64,000 nt of DNA from Streptomyces sp. BHT-5-2 (GTDB taxonomy: Bacteria; Actinomycetota; Actinomycetes; Streptomycetales; Streptomycetaceae): NCBI RefSeq assembly GCF_019774615.1, contig NZ_CP081497.1, forward strand, positions 2,666,001 to 2,730,000. The letters are read 5' to 3'. Positions 58,933-64,000 of the stretch are shown here, piece after piece (the first letter of the stretch is position 1; each line of letters opens with the position of its first letter). A program made the translations under genes and the position numbers. Below the pieces are notes generated by a model. The model was given only the letters and a program-made list of their open reading frames with translations, ran no database searches and was not told the origin of the DNA.

Positions 58933-60464
58933 GCGTCGTCGCCCCCCTTCCCGTTCCCGGTGGCCGAGGGCTTGGCCGCCGGCTCGTCCGCGGCCCCGTC
59001 GGCCGGTGGCTCCTCGTGCCGCAGCGGCAGTTCGACGGTGAACACCGCGCCGCCTTCCGGGGCGTTGGCGGCGCGCAGGATACCGCCGTGCAGCCGGACG
59101 TTCTCCTGCGCGATGGCCAGTCCCAGCCCGCTGCCCTCGGACCGGGCACGGGCCGAGTCCGCCTTGTAGAAGCGGTCGAAGACATGCGGCAGCACCTCGG
59201 GGTCTATCCCCGGACCGCTGTCGCGGATCTCGATCAACAGCGTGGCGTCACCCGGCTCCGGCGCGCGCAGCACCACCCGGACCGGCTCGCCGCCGTGATG
59301 CAGGGCGTTGCCGACGAGATTGGCCACCACCACGTCCAGCCGGCGCGGGTCCAGCCGGGCCCGGACGTCGTCCGGCAGCTCCGCGGTCACCCGCTGCTGC
59401 CAGGCACGGGCCTGCAGCGTCTTCCGGATCGTCTCGGCGACGTCCACCTCGTCCAGGTGCAGCGCGGCGGCGCCCGCGTCGAACCGCGAGACCTCCATCA
59501 GGTCCTCCACCATCCGTGCCAGCTTCCCGGTCTCCTGGCTGATCAGCCGGACCGCCGAGGCGGTGTCCGGGTCGAGGGAGTCGGCGTCCTCGTCCAGCAC
59601 GTCGGTGACCGCGGTCATCGCCGCCAGCGGCGTCCGCAGCTCGTGCGAGACATCTGCCGCGAACCGCCGGGAGTTCGCCTCCATCCGGCGCAGCTCCGCC
59701 ATGCTCTCCTCCAGCTTCGCCGCCATCTCGTTGAACGTCCGCGACAGATCGGCGAGTTCGTCGGCGCCCTTGAGTTCCAGCCGGGTGTCCAGCTTGCCCT
59801 CGGCGATCCGCCCGGCCGCCTGCCGCAGCCCCCGGACGGGCCGCAGCACCCCGCGCGCCGCGAACAGCGGCAGGATCACCGCCAGCGCGAAGGCCGGCAG
59901 CGCCCCGCCGCGCGCGGCGGTCACCAGCGCCTCGACGTTGGCCTCCTCCGAACGCAGCGGCAGCTGGGCGTAGACCGTCAGCGCGGACGGCCGGCCGTCG
60001 CTCTGCCGCACCGGCATCCCGATCAGCAGCCAGGGCGAGCCGTCCCGGTCGATGCGCTGGAAGGCCGGCACCCGGCGCTTCTCCACCGACGCCTTGAAAT
60101 CGGCCGGCACCACCATGTCGCGCCGCAGCCCGCTCGCGTCGTCGTCCGGGACGCCGTTGTAGTGCACCGAGATGTCCCAGTCGCGGGACTGGCCGGAGCG
60201 CTCCAGCTTCACCCGGAAGAAGTCCAGGTCCGACCGGGACGGCGGCACCGCCAGCTCCGGCGCCAGCGAATTGACCTGGGCCCGCAGGTCGTTGACGGCG
60301 GTGTCCTGGGACCGCTGGAGGATGGCGTTGCGCGCCTCCCGGTACGTCAGCCCGGCGGTGGTCAGCGCACTGACCGCGGCCACCAGCAGGAACGCCACCA
60401 CGAGCCGGGCACGCAGTCCGCGCACCGCGGAGACGCCCGGCAGCAGGCGGCGGAGGCGGCTCAC
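58929..60464 (-). CDS. Sensor histidine kinase, OmpR/EnvZ-type
   Basis: The 511-residue kinase has two membrane segments (residues 20-42 and 186-205) around an extracytoplasmic sensor of about 140 residues, then HAMP (about 207-260), HisKA with phospho-acceptor His 274 in AADVSHELRTPLAAMT, and a HATPase domain with NLVGNALHHGGEPV and DSGPGIDPEVLPHVFDRFYK. The C-terminal tail is Pro/Ala-rich. It overlaps both neighbours by 4 bp. The signal is unknown, but the linked lipoprotein suggests cell-envelope sensing. Confidence 0.92.
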   Translation of the reverse strand: MSRLRRLLPGVSAVRGLRARLVVAFLLVAAVSALTTAGLTYREARNAILQRSQDTAVNDLRAQVNSLAPELAVPPSRSDLDFFRVKLERSGQSRDWDISVHYNGVPDDDASGLRRDMVVPADFKASVEKRRVPAFQRIDRDGSPWLLIGMPVRQSDGRPSALTVYAQLPLRSEEANVEALVTAARGGALPAFALAVILPLFAARGVLRPVRGLRQAAGRIAEGKLDTRLELKGADELADLSRTFNEMAAKLEESMAELRRMEANSRRFAADVSHELRTPLAAMTAVTDVLDEDADSLDPDTASAVRLISQETGKLARMVEDLMEVSRFDAGAAALHLDEVDVAETIRKTLQARAWQQRVTAELPDDVRARLDPRRLDVVVANLVGNALHHGGEPVRVVLRAPEPGDATLLIEIRDSGPGIDPEVLPHVFDRFYKADSARARSEGSGLGLAIAQENVRLHGGILRAANAPEGGAVFTVELPLRHEEPPADGAADEPAAKPSATGNGKGGDDA

Positions 60465-61165
60465 AGTGGCCCGAAGCGGTAACCGAAACCGCGCACGGTC
60501 TGGACGTACCGGGGGCTGCGCGGGGTGTCCTCTATCTTCGTCCGCAGCCGCATCACACAGGCGTCCACCAGCCGGGCGTCGCCGTGGTAGCTGTGCTCCC
60601 AGACGTGCTCCAGCAGCTGCTGGCGGCTGAAGACCTGCCCCGGCGTGGCGGACAGGAACAGCAGCAGCTTCATCTCGGACGGCGCCAGCGCCAGGTCCTG
60701 GCCGCCCTTGCTGACGACCAGCCCGGCCCGGTCGATGGCCAGTTCGCCGTAGGTCTCGACCGGCGCGGGCCCCGGCTCGCCGGCCGGGGCACCGTCGGGG
60801 GGCAGCGCGGTGCGCCGCAGTACCGCCCGGATCCGGGCCTCCAGCACCTCGCCGCGGGCCGGTTTGACGATGTAGTCGTCGGCACCCGCCTCCAGACCGA
60901 GGACCACGTCGAGGTCGTCGCCGCGGGCGGTGAGCATAATGATCGGCAGCTGTCGCTCGGCGCGGATGAGCCGGCAGATCTCGAAGCCGTCCTTGCCGGG
61001 CAGCATCAGATCCAGCAGCACGATGTCGGGGCGGAAGGACGGCAGCGTCGCCAGCCCTTCCTCGCCGCTGGCCGCGGCCGCGACTTCATGGCCGCGCCGC
61101 CGCAGTGCGAGGGACACCCCGTCGCGGACGGCGGCGTCGTCCTCGATCAGCAGTACACGTGGCAT
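60461..61165 (-). CDS. OmpR-family response regulator
   Basis: The 234-residue protein has the acidic pair in LLIEDD, Asp 52 in IVLLDLMLPGKDG, Lys in DDYIVKPARGE, and a C-terminal winged helix with SRQQLLEHVWEHSYHGDARL and VRGFGYRFG. It should be phosphorylated by the overlapping downstream kinase. GATACT lies 7 bp before the ATG at 61165, without an obvious ribosome site, so a leaderless start is possible. Its targets cannot be inferred from the sequence. Confidence 0.92.
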   Translation of the reverse strand: MPRVLLIEDDAAVRDGVSLALRRRGHEVAAAASGEEGLATLPSFRPDIVLLDLMLPGKDGFEICRLIRAERQLPIIMLTARGDDLDVVLGLEAGADDYIVKPARGEVLEARIRAVLRRTALPPDGAPAGEPGPAPVETYGELAIDRAGLVVSKGGQDLALAPSEMKLLLFLSATPGQVFSRQQLLEHVWEHSYHGDARLVDACVMRLRTKIEDTPRSPRYVQTVRGFGYRFGPL

Positions 61166-61319
61166 GGGTCCAGTATCAATAAGTTTCATGATGGATCCGT
61201 AACAGGAGCATCCTGCCCCGAGTCCTGTGCATCTGAGGGGGTGCAGGCGGCGTCCGTGTAAAGGGGCACACCAGGCCGCCGGCAGGAATACAGCAGAGCA
61301 CATGAGGGGCGGGTTTGAC

Positions 61320-62099
61320 ATGGCACGGCGCTTCGGCACGGGACGGCGCTTCGGAATCGAGGGCGGGATCATCGGCGTGACCACCGCGGCGGTGGCGTCA
61401 CTGGCGGTGGCGGGGGCGTTCGCCTTCCTCCAGCCGAGCGCGGAGGCCGACACGATCAACCACGCCAAGCCGGCCCAGCCGCCGCGCACCGCTCCGGTCG
61501 ACCCGTCCATCGTGCACGCCTCCGACCGTCCCGGCCGCAGCCTGAACATCACCATCGACGACGGCCCGGACCCCGTCTGGACCCCGAAGGTGCTGGCGGC
61601 CCTCAAGGAGAACGGCGTCAAGGCGACCTTCTGCATGATCGGCCCGCAGGCCGCCGCCCACCCCGACCTCGTCAAGAAGGTGGTGGCAGACGGACACCGG
61701 CTCTGCGACCACACCGTCAGCCACAACACCGGCATGGACCACCGCTCCGAGGACTACCAGTCCCGGCAGATCCTCGACGCCCAGAAGATGATCGAGGACG
61801 CGGCCGGCGGCGCCAAGGTCGAGTACTACCGCGCCCCCGGCGGCGCCTTCACCCCCTACAGCCGCAAGCTGGCCGCCGACCACGGCATGCGCCCGCTGGG
61901 CTGGAACGTCGACAGCAAGGACTTCGAGGGCGGCGGCGTCGCGCAGATCGAGTCGACCGTCCGCGGCGAACTCCGCAACGGCCCCACCGTCCTCTTCCAC
62001 GACGGCGGCGGCAACCGCGCCCGTACCGTCGAGGCGCTGAAGCGACTGCTGCCGTGGATGAAGCAGCAGGGCTACGGGTTCGGCTTCCCGCAGCGGTAG
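61320..62099 (+). CDS. Exported polysaccharide deacetylase (NodB-like)
   Basis: The 259-residue protein has a signal-anchor segment (residues 12-40) and a NodB domain. Motif 1 is LNITIDDGPDPVWTPKVL with the two Asp, motif 2 HTVSHN with the metal-binding His pair, motif 3 YYRAPGGAFTPYS, and the late motifs GWNVDSKDFEGGG and VLFHDGGGNRARTV. It should deacetylate peptidoglycan or a surface glycan. GAGGGGCGGG precedes the ATG. It is divergent from the two-component operon, which could regulate it. Confidence 0.9.
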   Translation: MARRFGTGRRFGIEGGIIGVTTAAVASLAVAGAFAFLQPSAEADTINHAKPAQPPRTAPVDPSIVHASDRPGRSLNITIDDGPDPVWTPKVLAALKENGVKATFCMIGPQAAAHPDLVKKVVADGHRLCDHTVSHNTGMDHRSEDYQSRQILDAQKMIEDAAGGAKVEYYRAPGGAFTPYSRKLAADHGMRPLGWNVDSKDFEGGGVAQIESTVRGELRNGPTVLFHDGGGNRARTVEALKRLLPWMKQQGYGFGFPQR

Positions 62100-62126
62100 C
62101 CCGCCCCGGAGACCCCGAAAACAGCT

Positions 62127-62154
62127 GAACGGGCCGGTCACCACCGGCCCGTTC
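62127..62154 (+). terminator. Terminator of the deacetylase gene
   Basis: GAACGGGCCGGT pairs perfectly with ACCGGCCCGTTC across a 4-nt loop (12-bp stem). Confidence 0.8.
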
Positions 62155-62278
62155 GTCATTTCCGGTTTGTGCGGGTTCCGCCCGGTCGTCGTCCCCCACG
62201 GGTTCGTGTCCGTTACGCGTTCCGGTCCGGTCCGTCGGTGTCGTCCGCCGGCCTTCCCGTGCGGCGCGATCGTCGCGC

Positions 62279-62689
62279 TCACGCCGTGCCGAACAGCTCC
62301 GCCAGCTCCCGCTCCACGCCCAGGTACTCGTGCTCCCGCCCGGCCGGCACCGCCTCGTACGAGCGGGCCAGGAACTGCCGGACGTCCTCGGTCCGCAACT
62401 GCACCATGGCGAGGCCCTCGTCGGCGTGGAACTCCATCACCGTGCGGTCCGGACCCGACGGCCGGACCCGCACATCGCCCCGGCCGACCGCCCCGTGCAG
62501 CCCCTCGGCGAGCAGGTCCCGGGCGAACGCCCAGTCCACCGCCGCGCCGTCGAGCGAGATCTCCGGCGGGAAGGTCATCCGCACCGCCAGCGGATCGGTC
62601 CGCAGGTAGCGGAGCACCGCCGGAACCGCATGACCGACCGACGTCGCGAGGAGACGGACCTGAACGGCTTGGTCGATGGCGGTATGCAT
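62279..62689 (-). CDS. SsgA-like sporulation and cell division protein (SALP)
   Basis: The 136-residue protein matches SsgA-like proteins: LRYLRTDPLAVRMTFPPE, GAAVDWAFARDLLAEGL, GRGDVRVRPSGPDRTVMEF and LRTEDVRQFLARSYEAVPAG. SALPs are limited to sporulating actinobacteria and guide septum placement, spore-wall synthesis and separation. Which SALP subtype this is cannot be decided from sequence alone. GAGGGAGCC precedes the ATG. Confidence 0.9.
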   Translation of the reverse strand: MHTAIDQAVQVRLLATSVGHAVPAVLRYLRTDPLAVRMTFPPEISLDGAAVDWAFARDLLAEGLHGAVGRGDVRVRPSGPDRTVMEFHADEGLAMVQLRTEDVRQFLARSYEAVPAGREHEYLGVERELAELFGTA

Positions 62690-62790
62690 CGCGGCGGCTC
62701 CCTCACAGCGAGTCTTCCCGCCGAACGCGGGCGTGGTCATCCTGTAGGACGGTCTGCCCGGCCCCGCCGTGCACAATCAAGGGGTGTGAT

Positions 62791-64000
62791 CTACGTCATG
62801 TCGCCGGTGCCGAATCGCCCTTCCGGTGCCGAATCGCCCTTCCGTCGCTGGTAGGTGGTGCCGCCGCGGGTGGATTGCGGGTGGACGAGGAACTCGTCCA
62901 GGAGGCCCGGGGTCGCCGCCGCGGCGAAACCGGGCGCGGCGCCCTCGGCGAGATCCGGGATGCGATATCCCTCCTCACCTGCCGCCACCGCCGCGGTCAA
63001 GGACACCAACCCGGCCCGCCGGGTGAACGGCGAGGTGGTGAACGTCCAGGCGGCGACCGCCTCGCGCCGCAGCACCAGGGTGTCCCGGCTGAACGTGCCC
63101 GAGCGGGCGACCAGATGGCGGCCGGCGATCCCGTGCCCCAGATTCCGGTACGCGTCCCGGGCCAGCCACAGCGCCACCGGGGTGGTGACCGCCGCGTAGA
63201 TCCACGCGGCGTGCAGCAGCACGGGGGCCGTGAACGCCGCCCCCAGGCCGGCCAGCAGTACGGCGCCCGGCAGCACGCCGAAGAGCGCCCCGCGCACCCG
63301 CCGCCGACGCAGCGCGACCCGCGGGTGCCGCACCAGTGAACCGCTCTCCTGACGTCCCGTCATCTCCCGTGTGGGGAAGGGGGATTGCAGTGTCCCGCTC
63401 GCCACCTGTAGCGCGTCCCGGCGGGGTGCCGGCGGCAGCAGCCCGCTGCGCTTGCGGTTCTCCTCCTTGTTGCCCAGGCCGCCCGCCACCGCACGCACCG
63501 TCGCCCCGCCGCCGGCCCGCAGCAGCAGCGGCTCGCGCAGCACCACCCCGCGCAGCCGGGCGCGCTCGATGGTCACCGAGCGGGTGGTCAGCAGCCCCCG
63601 GTGCACCCGCAGGGTGCCGGCGTCCGCCCACTCCAGGCGGTAGTCCCACCAGTTCTCGACGTACAGCACGACCGCGCCCACCGAGCCGAGCAGGACCACC
63701 GCCAGCAGCGCCGCGGGGATGGTCAGCCACAGCATCCCGTTGCCGAACTCCTCGAACGCCCGCCGGACGAAGCCGAGTTTCCACGGCTCGATGCCGATCT
63801 CGTGCAGCACCCGGTAGGCCGAACCGCCCGCGACGAACACTCCGCCGACGACCCAGAAGGTGAGCGGCGCGTACCGCAGCCAGCGCCAGTTGATCCGCGC
63901 CAGCACCGGATCCTCGTCGACCGTCCCGGTGGCCGCGCGGGCCAGCAGTTCCGCGCGCAGTCGCTCGCCCTCGGCCGTGGCGAGGGCCTCCAGCGACAGT
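62791..64000 (-). CDS. PH-domain (YdbT/YdbS-type) membrane protein, 5' end beyond the window
   Basis: The reading frame is open up to the window's right edge, so the N-terminus is missing; at least 400 residues are seen. It has hydrophobic pairs (TFWVVGGVFVAGG, IPAALLAVVLLGSVGAVVLY, AVLLAGLGAAFTAPVLL, IYAAVTTPVALWLA) alternating with bacterial PH-2 domains (DYRLEWADAGTLRVHRGLLT, TRSVTIERARLRGVVLREPL and AGRHLVARSGTFSRDTLVLR). Such proteins are of unknown function but linked to envelope stress and lantibiotic tolerance in Bacillus. A tandem 19-bp duplication near the 3' end alters the C-terminus. Confidence 0.82.
   Translation of the reverse strand, partial: LSLEALATAEGERLRAELLARAATGTVDEDPVLARINWRWLRYAPLTFWVVGGVFVAGGSAYRVLHEIGIEPWKLGFVRRAFEEFGNGMLWLTIPAALLAVVLLGSVGAVVLYVENWWDYRLEWADAGTLRVHRGLLTTRSVTIERARLRGVVLREPLLLRAGGGATVRAVAGGLGNKEENRKRSGLLPPAPRRDALQVASGTLQSPFPTREMTGRQESGSLVRHPRVALRRRRVRGALFGVLPGAVLLAGLGAAFTAPVLLHAAWIYAAVTTPVALWLARDAYRNLGHGIAGRHLVARSGTFSRDTLVLRREAVAAWTFTTSPFTRRAGLVSLTAAVAAGEEGYRIPDLAEGAAPGFAAAATPGLLDEFLVHPQSTRGGTTYQRRKGDSAPEGRFGTGDMT
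62804..62843. repeat. Tandem 19-bp duplication near the end of the PH-domain gene
   Basis: CCGGTGCCGAATCGCCCTT occurs twice in tandem. Because 19 is not a multiple of three, the second copy is read in a different frame from the first, giving RKGDSAP in one copy and EGRFGTG in the other, and altering the C-terminal residues. Confidence 0.7.

Overview
The window is Streptomyces-type chromosomal DNA. It has very high G+C with strong third-position bias, abundant GTG starts, and several genus-typical families: a chaplin, an SsgA-like protein, an XRE/DUF397/HATPase trio, a DUF574-type methyltransferase, a long-form ArgG and a MeaB-linked methylmalonyl-CoA mutase. No rRNA, tRNA, CRISPR array, transposase or prophage gene was seen.

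Layout. 1-14.5 kb holds regulators and transporters: a LysR regulator, a cupin, a YciI protein, a NarL-type two-component pair, a membrane-linked Mrr-like nuclease, an XRE-cupin regulator beside an EamA/MFS exporter pair, a methyltransferase, an SDR, an MHS-type MFS transporter and an amino-acid permease. 14.5-16.7 kb carries argG, with palindromes upstream, and a HAD-like gene.

16.8-27.1 kb is the most unusual part: thirteen small secreted-protein genes on both strands, ending in a chaplin with a sortase-type tail. Nine start with nearly the same 27-residue MRKL-type signal peptide. Six share a two-cysteine core around LNVDVLGEVGILNGLLG. Two share an FRPYQECSPQ domain, and two others form an SRKKIAA family. 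Several carry Pro/Ala or Pro/Gln-rich linkers. Four share a promoter-like element, one upstream region of about 500 bp is duplicated, and most genes end in long hairpins. I read this as a mosaic, duplicating family of secreted, probably cell-surface proteins. Its function is unknown, and the neighbouring chaplin suggests a link to aerial growth or the spore surface.

27.3-41.9 kb holds a methyltransferase, a DJ-1/AraC regulator opposite an isochorismatase-like hydrolase, an ArsR-like regulator with a membrane-tethered hydrolase, TetR and MarR regulators with clear palindromic operators beside their divergent partners, an OAT2-like ArgJ, a fragment of a heavy-metal P-type ATPase and a NiCoT nickel/cobalt transporter. 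40.3-45 kb is an ALDH-APC permease-GMC oxidoreductase operon of choline/betaine type.

45-51 kb has a DUF6314 protein, a methyltransferase, an ABC ATPase lacking its catalytic residues, a DUF574-type methyltransferase and the XRE/DUF397/HATPase trio. 51-56.3 kb is the mutA-mutB-meaB operon, where meaB carries an in-frame 45-bp insert resembling a Streptomyces dispersed repeat. 56.5-64 kb has a secreted propeller-like protein, a DUF1992 protein, a response regulator-kinase-lipoprotein operon, a polysaccharide deacetylase, an SsgA-like protein and a PH-domain membrane protein cut by the window edge.

All assignments come from reading the sequence and from family knowledge. No database search was run.
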